54,766 nt of DNA from an uncultured bacterium (lineage in GTDB: Bacteria > Bdellovibrionota_C > UBA2361 > JANWWW01): NCBI GenBank assembly GCA_938038205.1, contig CALHSA010000007.1, forward strand, positions 1 to 54,766, read 5' to 3'. How positions within the stretch are numbered: position 1 is the first letter of the stretch; each line of letters starts with the position of its first letter. A program made the position numbers and the translations under genes. Positions 9,296 to 19,751 of this stretch are shown piece by piece. The notes beneath the pieces are model-generated. The model did not search any database, had not been told where the DNA came from, and saw nothing but the letters and a program-made list of their open reading frames with translations.

Positions 9296-10251
9296 GAGAG
9301 TCCTGCTCCTAACACAGCTATTAAAATTTTTTGACCATGATACTGAATTTCTTCCCAATTTTCAGACAAGCTAGCTAAAGCACCAGCAGCAGCTTGATTC
9401 CCCCGATAAACCACATTGCTCCAATGATTTTTTTCAGGGATTCCGCAAGCTTGGCAAATCTGATCTAACATGGTTTTATTCGCTTGATGACCTATAAATA
9501 TATCTCTGGAGAAATCCAAATCATACTGGTTTTTTACATCTTTTATCATTCTTACAGTTTGTAATACGGAGAAGTTTCTAACTGCTCTTCCGTCTTGCCT
9601 AAAATATCCTTCTCTCTCAATTAATACACTCGCCGCTCTAGTAGGGTCTGAATCAAAACTTGAATGTATTATTTTTAATCCTTTTTTTTCCTTTTTCGTA
9701 ACTATCATGGCCGCAGCACCATCTCCCCAAATGGCTCCATCAGTTCTATCACTGTAGTTTACAGTATGAGAAACCGTTGCTGATGTTACACAGCAAATAT
9801 TTTCTGGTAGATCCTCTAAGTTAAAGTTCAAACAAAGGTAACCATGTAGAGCAACTGCCGGACACGCTGTTATACAATCAACAGCTAAACAATCTATACC
9901 CAACTTTTCTTTTAATTGAACTGAGGGCGGTGGGAAAAAAAAATCTGGAGTGATACAATCTAACAACAACATTCCAATTTCATTTAGATCAATTTCTGCT
10001 CTTTTTGCAGCCATTCTAATAGCCTCATCAGCTAAATCAATCCATGTTTTTGTTCTAACTTTTAGAGTATCATAGGGGTTCTTATTTTTAGTTTGGCTTA
10101 TATAATCAAGTGGCAAAGTTACAGATCTCTCCTTTATACCAATTTTTTCTAAAATCCATGCTTCGGTTGTTCCAACATCAAGTGCTTCAATGAATTTGTT
10201 ATCAATAATTACATCTCCATAAGCGTGCCCAACTCCTACTACTCTTAACAT
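9268..10251 (-). CDS. 3-oxoacyl-ACP synthase III family protein (active subunit)
   Basis: This 327-residue thiolase-fold condensing enzyme has the full KAS III triad: Cys130 in 'CITACPAV', His255 in 'GHQANKT' and Asn285 in 'YRGNQAAAGA'. The C-terminal 'GAGLSWGTLLLE' is typical of FabH. FabH starts fatty-acid synthesis by condensing an acyl-CoA with malonyl-ACP. Several sequence features (a long 'DFFFPPPSVQ' segment, no other fab genes nearby) suggest a specialised paralogue rather than the housekeeping enzyme. It overlaps by 7 bp the 3' end of a gene encoding a shortened relative without the catalytic Cys, so the two are probably partners. Confidence 0.88.
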   Translation of the reverse strand: MLRVVGVGHAYGDVIIDNKFIEALDVGTTEAWILEKIGIKERSVTLPLDYISQTKNKNPYDTLKVRTKTWIDLADEAIRMAAKRAEIDLNEIGMLLLDCITPDFFFPPPSVQLKEKLGIDCLAVDCITACPAVALHGYLCLNFNLEDLPENICCVTSATVSHTVNYSDRTDGAIWGDGAAAMIVTKKEKKGLKIIHSSFDSDPTRAASVLIEREGYFRQDGRAVRNFSVLQTVRMIKDVKNQYDLDFSRDIFIGHQANKTMLDQICQACGIPEKNHWSNVVYRGNQAAAGALASLSENWEEIQYHGQKILIAVLGAGLSWGTLLLES

Positions 10252-10901
10252 CTGACTAATTCAGCAATACCAATAGTTCCATCAACTCCAACCTCTATTA
10301 GTTGAAATTCCTTAAAACTTATTTTAGAGAGCTGTATCATTACATCAATTTGCTGAAATAAAGAGTTTCCGTAGTTTTGACTAAGTATGGCTGGTTTTTG
10401 ACTAAAAAATCTACTCAGAGATGGCTCATATTCAGATGTCTCGGAGTTCTCTTCCTCAAGTTCAGAGTTTTCATTTTTAAAACAAGGCACTCTGAACCTT
10501 TTGTTTATCTTGTTTGTTCTCTCTAGAGAAACAGATTTAACTAAAAAATCACCCCTTTGGTTGTTAAATTCAATAACCGCCCCTACGCTTTCAAAGTCCT
10601 TGTAAATTTTTGTGTTAGCGATGAAATAGATTATGCGATTAAATTTCTTAGGAGAAAAAAATTTTAAGATAAAAGATAAACTGTATCCGCCTGTATTTAT
10701 ATCAAAACAAGGAAGTGTTTTCCCTAGAAGCCCAACTGCCCATTGAGATACAGTTGGACTTCTGAAGTCAGGACTGTAACTTTCGCCTATCACTATATCT
10801 GCTTTGTCTAATTCTACTAATTCTAACAGCTTTTTTGACAAGTCATTAGTTGATACGATTTGATTAGAGATGATAAATTTTGGAGACCCAATATACCACA
10901 C
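10245..10901 (-). CDS. degenerate KAS III-like subunit lacking the catalytic Cys
   Basis: The 218-residue product follows the KAS III outline but is about 100 residues short. The N-terminus keeps 'TNDL' and 'SPDFRSPTVSQ' (like the family's TPD..P...Q). 'CFDINTGGYS' (65-74) aligns with the active-site region of the next gene, with Gly72 where Cys130 stands. The C-terminal 'NYGNS' (176-180) and 'GVDGTIGIAELVR' match the Asn-containing loop and final strand. The segment carrying the catalytic His is missing, replaced by an acidic linker (146-160). It cannot be a working synthase on its own and overlaps the active gene by 7 bp. A heterodimer, as in PqsB/PqsC, is my inference. Start is GTG. Confidence 0.75.
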   Translation of the reverse strand: MWYIGSPKFIISNQIVSTNDLSKKLLELVELDKADIVIGESYSPDFRSPTVSQWAVGLLGKTLPCFDINTGGYSLSFILKFFSPKKFNRIIYFIANTKIYKDFESVGAVIEFNNQRGDFLVKSVSLERTNKINKRFRVPCFKNENSELEEENSETSEYEPSLSRFFSQKPAILSQNYGNSLFQQIDVMIQLSKISFKEFQLIEVGVDGTIGIAELVRC

Positions 10902-10908
10902 AACAACA

Positions 10909-10920
10909 ATATTATAATAT
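10909..10920. promoter_or_regulatory. palindromic divergent -10 element
   Basis: The 23-bp space between two divergent genes contains the perfect palindrome ATATTATAATAT. It supplies TATAAT on both strands: 10913-10918 on plus, 6 nt before the ATG at 10925, and 10916-10911 on minus, 9 nt before the GTG at 10901. A transcript starting about 7 nt after either hexamer would have no leader, or one of at most a few bases. No clear -35 element accompanies either side. Confidence 0.6.
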
Positions 10921-10924
10921 CTAA

Positions 10925-11617
10925 ATGCTGAAAAGAATTAATTGGATTGTCTTGTTTTTCTGTATAGGAATGTCTATTTGGCAATTAGTAAGGTTTCTTG
11001 AAAAGAAAAGCTTAGTTAGTTTAGCAAACGATAGAATACAAGTGGTAAAACAATTAAGTGAAATAGACCATCTAGATAATTTCCTGCTAGTTAGTTTAGA
11101 AGAACCATTAAACTTTGATTATATCATCAAAGTAAAACAATCATATCATGGTCAACCTGTTACACACATATATGTTTTAATATGGTTTGATAACTCGTAC
11201 TTGCCAGTTCAAATTGAGTGCAAGTATGGTAATAGTGTTTTTAAAACTCATAATAACCTTTGGTTAACAAGAGTTTTGCCAAGTAGAAAAATATATGTAC
11301 ATCTTATTTCAGGAATTTTAGTGAACGACTTTTTGCCCTTCTTAGATAAAAATCTTATTGAACGAAAATTTGGAGTAAAGGTACACGATTATTACTTACA
11401 AATGGTTCCGGAAAAAATAACAACTGATAGTATTTTTGCATTTGATTTCTCTAGATCAGATCTACTTTTTAAAACAGCTAACAAAGATATAAATCCTTGC
11501 TATCCAAGAATAGCTCCTCCTGAGCTTCATCTATCATATGTCTTTGAATGGCTTGTGCTTGGATTCCTAGGTTTTGGAATACTGAGTTTGGTTATGAGGA
11601 AAGTTCTCGTATTTTAG
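10925..11617 (+). CDS. SURF1-like cytochrome oxidase assembly factor
   Basis: The 230-residue protein has one membrane helix at each end with a periplasmic domain between, the SURF1 layout. The N-terminal 'SIWQLVRFLEKKSLV' matches the family's 'WQ..R...K..L' motif. 'ILVNDFLPF' sits where 'LVNRGWVP' is expected, and 'ELHLSYVFEWLVLG' matches the C-terminal 'HLSYA..W' motif. SURF1 helps insert haem a into cytochrome c oxidase. The middle part is highly divergent, so the assignment rests on topology and end motifs. It is transcribed from the palindromic divergent promoter and probably has a leaderless mRNA. No oxidase genes are in the window. Confidence 0.6.
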   Translation: MLKRINWIVLFFCIGMSIWQLVRFLEKKSLVSLANDRIQVVKQLSEIDHLDNFLLVSLEEPLNFDYIIKVKQSYHGQPVTHIYVLIWFDNSYLPVQIECKYGNSVFKTHNNLWLTRVLPSRKIYVHLISGILVNDFLPFLDKNLIERKFGVKVHDYYLQMVPEKITTDSIFAFDFSRSDLLFKTANKDINPCYPRIAPPELHLSYVFEWLVLGFLGFGILSLVMRKVLVF

Positions 11618-11723
11618 AGCTTATTCTTGCCGATCTTTTAGCATTTTTTTTTGCTCTGTTTTTTTCCCTCTTTTCAAGTTTTCTTCTTCTCTTACTTCTA
11701 GTTCTTGTCGTATCTGAGACCAT
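11592..11723 (-). CDS. 43-aa Lys/Arg-rich protein downstream of gyrB
   Basis: An ATG-initiated frame begins 40 bp after the gyrB stop on the same strand. It encodes 43 residues of which nearly half are Lys or Arg ('SKRRRKLEKREKNRAKK'), with no hydrophobic segment, and ends in 'IRELSS'. Such composition fits a nucleic-acid-binding peptide. The opposite strand reads as a run of Phe and Leu codons, the expected shadow of an A-rich gene. It overlaps the 3' end of the SURF1-like gene by 26 bp. It could also be chance in A-rich sequence. No family is recognised. Confidence 0.4.
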   Translation of the reverse strand: MVSDTTRTRSKRRRKLEKREKNRAKKNAKRSARISSKIRELSS

Positions 11724-11763
11724 GCTTTCAGTTTACATTTACGTAACTTTTGTTTTCAATCGC

Positions 11764-15179
<3,416 letters not shown>

Positions 15180-15238
15180 TACAAAGCTTATTTTAACCAA
15201 AAAATAATACTAGAGTAAGTTCAGATTGGTAATAAATT

Positions 15239-15261
15239 TAAGAATTGAAATTCAGTTCTTA
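15239..15261. repeat. 23-bp dyad in the dnaA-dnaN gap
   Basis: TAAGAATTGAA and TTCAGTTCTTA flank a single A; the arms are complementary except for one G-T type mismatch. The dyad lies in the 181-bp AT-rich gap between dnaA and dnaN, a common place for oriC. No T-run follows on either strand, so a terminator is unlikely. An operator or origin element is possible. Confidence 0.45.
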
Positions 15262-15360
15262 AAATTAATTATTTAATTTTATGATATATATTTAGTGTGA
15301 AAATGTGAAATTCAAAAAGAAGAACTTTTCAAGAGATTAAAAAGTCGATTATAAAAAAAT

Positions 15361-16569
15361 TCAATTACCAATTTTATTCTGCTTTGAAGTTGAGTCACTT
15401 TTAGCTCTTAAGTAAGCTTTAACAACGCTTGAATGATCCTTGAAGCCAACAATTTTTGAAATTTCTTTAAAAGACAAATCTGTTTCTTGTTTCAACAGCA
15501 AAATTAAAGTTTCCTTAGCTTTTACACTGACTCTACTTTTTGATGTTGTTAATATATTTTCTGGTGTTAGATTATACATAGAAGCAACAGTTTGGATTAT
15601 GCTTGATATCTGATCATCGATGTTTTGAACTTCTTTACTTGGAGTGAATCGCTTAATTATTTTGTCTAAATTTAATTGACCATTACTAAATCTCGACGAT
15701 AATTCTAAATTTTTGAGTATACCAAGTATCTGTCTTATATTTTTAGGCCCATCAAAACATACTTTTTTTAAAAGTTCATCAGAGATGTTCTGTGCAAACT
15801 TCAAATTCTTCACTATTTCAAAAATAGATTCTCGAGAGTAGGCCTGAATTTCGCAGGGGATAAATGAGTCTATCTTACTCTGTAAAATTTCATTTAAAAA
15901 TTTATTTGTGAATGGATTCTTGGTTGAAGTTAAAATAGCTTTTTTACTTTCTAACTGCATACAGTCCAATAAATATGCAAGCTCAATTTGAGTTTTTTCT
16001 TTACCAAAAAGATTATGTATATCCTCCAGTATTAAAAAATCGAAAGATAAAATTTCTTGCCTAAATTTATCTAACTTTTTGTTATAGGATGATTGAACAA
16101 ACCAAGAAACAAAGTTAATTGAATTTATAGAAAAAACTTTTTTACCTTCAAATTCAAAAAATTTCTTAAGATAATTACACATTGTAGTTTTACCTAGACC
16201 AGATTCCCCGTAAATAACAACTCCATGAAGCGAATTATCTTTCAAAAGAGATTTTGATGCCTCTATTGCGAAAATATTTTCGCTAACCACAACTAAATTA
16301 GATTTACTATCAACGTTAATAGTATGGATTCTATCGGCTTTCCTAACTTCAATATGTATATCAGATAAATATTTATTATGTTTCTTTAGTTTATTTAAAA
16401 GAGTATAAAGATTAACATTACTTTTTACTAAACTCGCTAGTAGAGATGATTCACATTCTATACATACTATATCTTCTTTTAGAACTAATCTAAGACGGCC
16501 TGATGAAAACCCTATTCTAAGGATAGAGCTCTCCTTAGATATTAACTTCTCTAAATTTTTGACATCCAT
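15361..16569 (-). CDS. dnaA: chromosomal replication initiator DnaA (divergent)
   Basis: DnaA binds boxes at oriC and melts the origin. The 402-residue protein is short (E. coli 467). Its AAA+ core has Walker A 'GESGLGKT', Walker B 'LILEDIH', sensor I 'LTSTKNPF' and sensor II Arg in 'NIRQILG'. The DNA-binding domain keeps the fold signature as 'GFKDHSSVVKA' where E. coli has 'GGRDHTTVLHA'. Two functional motifs are eroded: the box VII segment reads 'LQSKIDSF' instead of 'LKSRFGWG', putting Lys where the arginine finger is expected, and the 'ARPRQMAM' helix reads 'VKAKETLI'. The linker domain II appears almost absent. Position beside dnaN and gyrB supports the call. Confidence 0.92.
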   Translation of the reverse strand: MDVKNLEKLISKESSILRIGFSSGRLRLVLKEDIVCIECESSLLASLVKSNVNLYTLLNKLKKHNKYLSDIHIEVRKADRIHTINVDSKSNLVVVSENIFAIEASKSLLKDNSLHGVVIYGESGLGKTTMCNYLKKFFEFEGKKVFSINSINFVSWFVQSSYNKKLDKFRQEILSFDFLILEDIHNLFGKEKTQIELAYLLDCMQLESKKAILTSTKNPFTNKFLNEILQSKIDSFIPCEIQAYSRESIFEIVKNLKFAQNISDELLKKVCFDGPKNIRQILGILKNLELSSRFSNGQLNLDKIIKRFTPSKEVQNIDDQISSIIQTVASMYNLTPENILTTSKSRVSVKAKETLILLLKQETDLSFKEISKIVGFKDHSSVVKAYLRAKSDSTSKQNKIGN

Positions 16570-16808
16570 AACTATACAGTTTTTTAAATTTAAACTTTAA
16601 ACTTGCTAGAGAACCTATTGTTGGTATTTTTAAACGAGGATAAAACTTCTTCAATATAAATTTTGAGAAAAAAAAATTGCCTACTAAGTGCTTATAAAAT
16701 TATTAAAAATTCGGACAATTAAAATTAAACTTAAAGTTGCTTTAACTAATACATTCTAGGAATGTTAAAAATTGACAATAACCAATTGAAAAGTTATCTT
16801 AAATTTAA
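16570..16808. other. dnaA-atpB divergent intergenic region
   Basis: This 239-bp AT-rich region separates divergent dnaA and atpB. It carries the atpB promoter and is a candidate for part of oriC by position. I looked for TTATNCACA-type DnaA boxes and found none; given the altered DnaA recognition helix, different boxes are expected. A short AATTG/CAATT motif recurs (around 16675, 16718, 16770 and 16784). Confidence 0.4.
16772..16800 (+). promoter_or_regulatory. sigma70-type promoter of atpB
   Basis: A perfect -35 TTGACA (16772-16777) is followed after 17 bp by TATCTT (16795-16800). Transcription would begin near 16807, only about two bases before the atpB ATG at 16809, so the mRNA would be leaderless or nearly so. 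This is the clearest promoter in the window. Confidence 0.7.
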
Positions 16809-17507
16809 ATGGTTGATCTCTCATCTGAAATACAGAAAGGAATAGTCGGTTTATTCAGTTATCTTTTGCTGGGAATTCTATTCTATTTAGTTTTTCAAAA
16901 AATCAAACCAACTATAAATCAGCCGAGAAATATTGTTGTTTCAATAATTGATTTTTTACTACATAACTTAATTAAGTCTGTTAAAACAGATTTGGGACCA
17001 CATTTTGAAAAACATGTTGGTTTTCTAATTTTTTTATTTTTTGTGGTTTTAATCTCAAATCTTGTGGGATTGCTGCCAAAATTTCCGGTTCCTTCAATGA
17101 GCCCTCAGTTGGTTCTAGGTTTGTCTTTGTTATGCTTTATATATTTTAACTACTACGGAATAAAAGAATTAGGTTTAAAAAAATATTTAAAACATATGGC
17201 CTCACCACTTATTGATTTGGGTCTCCCTTTTAAGATAATTGCGATCATTATATTTTGCGTTGAATTAATAAGCACTTGTTTAAGAGTAGGTACTTTAACC
17301 CTTCGTCTAATCGTAGCCATGTTTTCTGATCATAGTATTTTAGATATTTTTGCAACGACCAACCTAGGCATGTTATTTGGTTTTATACCAATTGGTTTCT
17401 TTTTTTACCTCGTAGGTTTTTTTATATCCTTTGTTCAAGCTTATGTTTATTTTATTTTAAATATGCTCTATATACAAATTGCAGTGACTGAAAGTGATGA
17501 TCATTAG
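16809..17507 (+). CDS. atpB: F0F1 ATP synthase subunit a
   Basis: Subunit a forms the ion half-channels of F0. The 232-residue protein has about six hydrophobic helices and the family landmarks: 'LISNLVGLLP' in helix 2, the essential Arg in 'TLTLRLIVAMF', the preceding 'VELISTCLR', and the C-terminal 'QAYVYFILNMLYI'. It stands first in a two-gene unit with atpE, while the remaining subunit genes are not in the window, so the ATP synthase genes are split into at least two loci. A strong promoter lies directly upstream. There is no Shine-Dalgarno. Confidence 0.95.
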   Translation: MVDLSSEIQKGIVGLFSYLLLGILFYLVFQKIKPTINQPRNIVVSIIDFLLHNLIKSVKTDLGPHFEKHVGFLIFLFFVVLISNLVGLLPKFPVPSMSPQLVLGLSLLCFIYFNYYGIKELGLKKYLKHMASPLIDLGLPFKIIAIIIFCVELISTCLRVGTLTLRLIVAMFSDHSILDIFATTNLGMLFGFIPIGFFFYLVGFFISFVQAYVYFILNMLYIQIAVTESDDH

Positions 17508-17546
17508 TTGAAAAGCTTTATCAAAGAATGCTATAAGTTACATGAG

Positions 17547-17822
17547 ATGAAAAGGGTATTAGGGTTTTTTCTTTTGCTTGTAACAGTATCTGTTTTTGGA
17601 GAAAGTAACGATGCTAGTAAATCCATGTACCACGTTTTAGGGCTTGGTTTAGGTGTTCTAGGAGCTGGGCTTGGTATGGGACAAGCTATATCAAAAGCAG
17701 TAGAGGCAATTGGAAGAAATCCGAGTGCATTTGAGTCAATTCGAGGTAGCATGATTATAGGATTAGCTTTTGTAGAATTAACTATACTATTAACATTTGC
17801 TTTAGCCTATATTTTAAAGTAA
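17547..17822 (+). CDS. atpE: F0F1 ATP synthase subunit c
   Basis: Subunit c forms the rotor ring. From the ATG at 17547 the protein has 91 residues: a hydrophobic signal-like N-terminus (to about 'VFGES', 16-20), then two membrane helices joined by the polar loop 'RNP' (57-59). The ion-binding Glu77 is in 'LAFVELTILL'. Gln46 is present in helix 1 as in Na+ types, but the Ser and Tyr ligands next to the Glu are replaced by Leu, so H+ coupling is more likely. The frame is open to a TTG at 17508 abutting the atpB stop, which would add 13 residues; I prefer the ATG because it makes a normal signal-like start. Confidence 0.93.
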   Translation: MKRVLGFFLLLVTVSVFGESNDASKSMYHVLGLGLGVLGAGLGMGQAISKAVEAIGRNPSAFESIRGSMIIGLAFVELTILLTFALAYILK

Positions 17823-17835
17823 AGCGAAAAAAGAT

Positions 17836-18786
17836 TTAAAAGATAGAAACTTCTGGCATCAATTTAGAGATTTCGTTATCAATGTCGGCAACATTGTTGC
17901 TGCTAATAACGGAGTATATCTTTTTAAGCCAAAGCAATTTTCCAAGTTTATAACGCTTAAAATCTAATTGGGTTTTTTCTCTGATTTTAATTTTTGAGAG
18001 TATTTTAAGAATCTCAAGTGTTCGATGGTACTCAGTGTGAAAATTTAAGAATTTGTTATGTGCTCTATTTCTAATCTCATCTCCTTGAGCCCTGTTTGAA
18101 AGAAAATATTCTACTTTCTCAATGCACTCCTCAAAATTAGAGTATGTGATTACTTCCCGATTATTCTCAAATAAATCGAATAAGCCATCAGCATGGTCTG
18201 TTATTAGAAGGCAATTAGAGGCAAGAGCTTCAAAGACTCTGAGATTTAAATCATCCAGTATTGATTTATTTACCACTATATAGAAATACGGATATATATC
18301 TTGCCAGGGACCGTTGATAATCTTTAAAGGTACATACTTCTGAAGTTTTCTTAAGAACTTTTTTCTTTGCTCATGAATTGATAGGTCTAAATTACCAACA
18401 AAGCACAAACCAGATCGGTGAAGATTTTTTTCGAAGTTTATTTTTGGCGCAAATAGAGGAAGCCAGTATGCGTTTTCATTAAACTTTTTAAAAAAATCAA
18501 CGTAACTTTTTTGAGCTACAAGCACAACATCGTAAACAGAACTCATTAAAGCCTCTTCAACCTTGTGTATGTGTACATCGACAGCATAAAAAACTTTTAC
18601 GGCATCTAATAAAAGAAAGCTATCATTAAAGGGTAAACATGAATTGTCTAAGTAAAAAACAAGATCCCAGGAATTTTTTATAAGGTTGGGAAGACTATTA
18701 GGATCGTGACAAACAACTACTTCATAACCTAACTCCGATAATGGTTGGGCAAACCAAGTTTGATTAATGAGAAGTACTTTTTTCAC
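17836..18786 (-). CDS. glycosyltransferase (CgeB-like / GT group 1-like)
   Basis: The 316-residue cytoplasmic protein resembles the glycosyltransferase fold seen in CgeB-type and Glyco_trans_1_2 proteins. It has an N-terminal Rossmann-like half ('WDLVFYLDNS') and a C-terminal half with 'LNLRVFEALASNCLLITD', 'LFDLFENNREVITY' and 'ECIEKVEYFL..', the nucleotide-sugar binding pattern of this group. The acceptor cannot be told. It converges on atpE with a 13-bp gap that holds no terminator. The start is a GTG. Confidence 0.75.
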   Translation of the reverse strand: MKKVLLINQTWFAQPLSELGYEVVVCHDPNSLPNLIKNSWDLVFYLDNSCLPFNDSFLLLDAVKVFYAVDVHIHKVEEALMSSVYDVVLVAQKSYVDFFKKFNENAYWLPLFAPKINFEKNLHRSGLCFVGNLDLSIHEQRKKFLRKLQKYVPLKIINGPWQDIYPYFYIVVNKSILDDLNLRVFEALASNCLLITDHADGLFDLFENNREVITYSNFEECIEKVEYFLSNRAQGDEIRNRAHNKFLNFHTEYHRTLEILKILSKIKIREKTQLDFKRYKLGKLLWLKKIYSVISSNNVADIDNEISKLMPEVSIF

Positions 18787-18868
18787 TTTTTTATTTTGAT
18801 TAAAAAAAGTTAGTTTTGATTTTATTTTTATTTGCGTTGAGATCTTGGTAGTATGTAAATTCTTAAAC

Positions 18869-19672
18869 TTAAGGTCTTCTACCCGTTAAAACCTCAAAAA
18901 TCTTGATAGATGCATCATTTAGTGCAACTCTCATAGCTTGGCCTAGGGCTGATTGAGCTGTTTGACTGGATTGTTTGCCAATCCCAAAAACAGAAAATCC
19001 GCTATATTGAGTAACAGCAGTGAATGTTCCTTTAACCGGAAAAGATCGGATAATTCTTCCAGTTGATTTTTCGATAATTTTTACATCAAGAGCAACAACA
19101 CCGGTTCTCCTTGCTTTTACATTCTCAATTGTAGGATTTGCCGCTGCTACGGCTGCTCCTCCCCACATTAAACCAGGTTTATCAGCATATGCACCTGCAA
19201 CTCCTGCTATTAAACCAGCTGCGCCAAGCGAGCCACCAAATCCTGAGGATGCTTCGTCAGCAGTTTCATTAAATTCTGTAATGGTTGCTGAGATAATATA
19301 AGGACCTTTCTCACCCGAACCAACTTTTATATTTTTAACTGATGAATCATAAAGAACAATGTTGCCAACGTTCGATAATGCTGATTCAAGTTGGGATGTA
19401 ATAATTGCACCATATTCTGATGCAGAACTAATGTCTAAATTTACGTTTTGAACCTTGCCATCTATGACAGTATTTCCGGTTATGGAAGTTACTTTAAAAT
19501 TTACAGGTTGAACTTGAACTGCAAATTTAGGGTACATTGGATCATATGGTATGTATACTGGTTCAACCTCTGCTGCGATCGGTACTCTATTACTGGCTCT
19601 AGCCTCATAAGGATCAAAATTAGCAGCACATCCTACAAAAATTAGTAAAACGAATAGTAAATTTAACTTCAT
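18869..19672 (-). CDS. CsgG-like outer-membrane lipoprotein
   Basis: A signal peptide with lipobox 'IFVGC' (Cys15) directs this 267-residue protein to lipid anchoring. The middle has a Gly/Ala-rich segment 'SLGAAGLIAGVAGAYA' that could be membrane-embedded. 'GVVALDVKIIEKSTGRIIRSF' resembles the CsgG/HfaB strand 'l.vrlvd..tGevv', and an earlier 'ALSNVGNIVLYDSS' fits the CsgG N-terminal domain. CsgG forms secretion pores for curli subunits; here no curli genes adjoin, so only the fold is suggested. The sequence AGGAAGGA stands directly before the ATG, an unusually purine-rich start for this window. It is divergent from mdh. Confidence 0.6.
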   Translation of the reverse strand: MKLNLLFVLLIFVGCAANFDPYEARASNRVPIAAEVEPVYIPYDPMYPKFAVQVQPVNFKVTSITGNTVIDGKVQNVNLDISSASEYGAIITSQLESALSNVGNIVLYDSSVKNIKVGSGEKGPYIISATITEFNETADEASSGFGGSLGAAGLIAGVAGAYADKPGLMWGGAAVAAANPTIENVKARRTGVVALDVKIIEKSTGRIIRSFPVKGTFTAVTQYSGFSVFGIGKQSSQTAQSALGQAMRVALNDASIKIFEVLTGRRP

Positions 19673-19704
19673 TCCTTCCTGATATACTACAAGAGGGATT
19701 TTAT

Positions 19705-19733
19705 TTGAAAGCTCTTTTTATTCTATCTAGATT
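19705..19733 (+). promoter_or_regulatory. possible promoter of mdh-sdhCAB
   Basis: TTGAAA (19705-19710) is spaced 17 bp from TAGATT (19728-19733). Transcription would start near 19740, about 12 nt before the mdh ATG. The -10 is imperfect, so this is a moderate candidate. Confidence 0.4.
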
Positions 19734-19751
19734 AGGCTAACATTTCAAAAA

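Noticed and set aside
9296-9358. Upstream extension of the coiled-coil protein
   Set aside because: It would overlap the conserved end of the ketoacyl synthase gene and bury the signal peptide; the GTG at 9295 is a better start.
16570-16808. Classical DnaA boxes between dnaA and atpB
   Set aside because: No TTATNCACA-like 9-mers were seen on either strand; the AATTG recurrences are too short to call.
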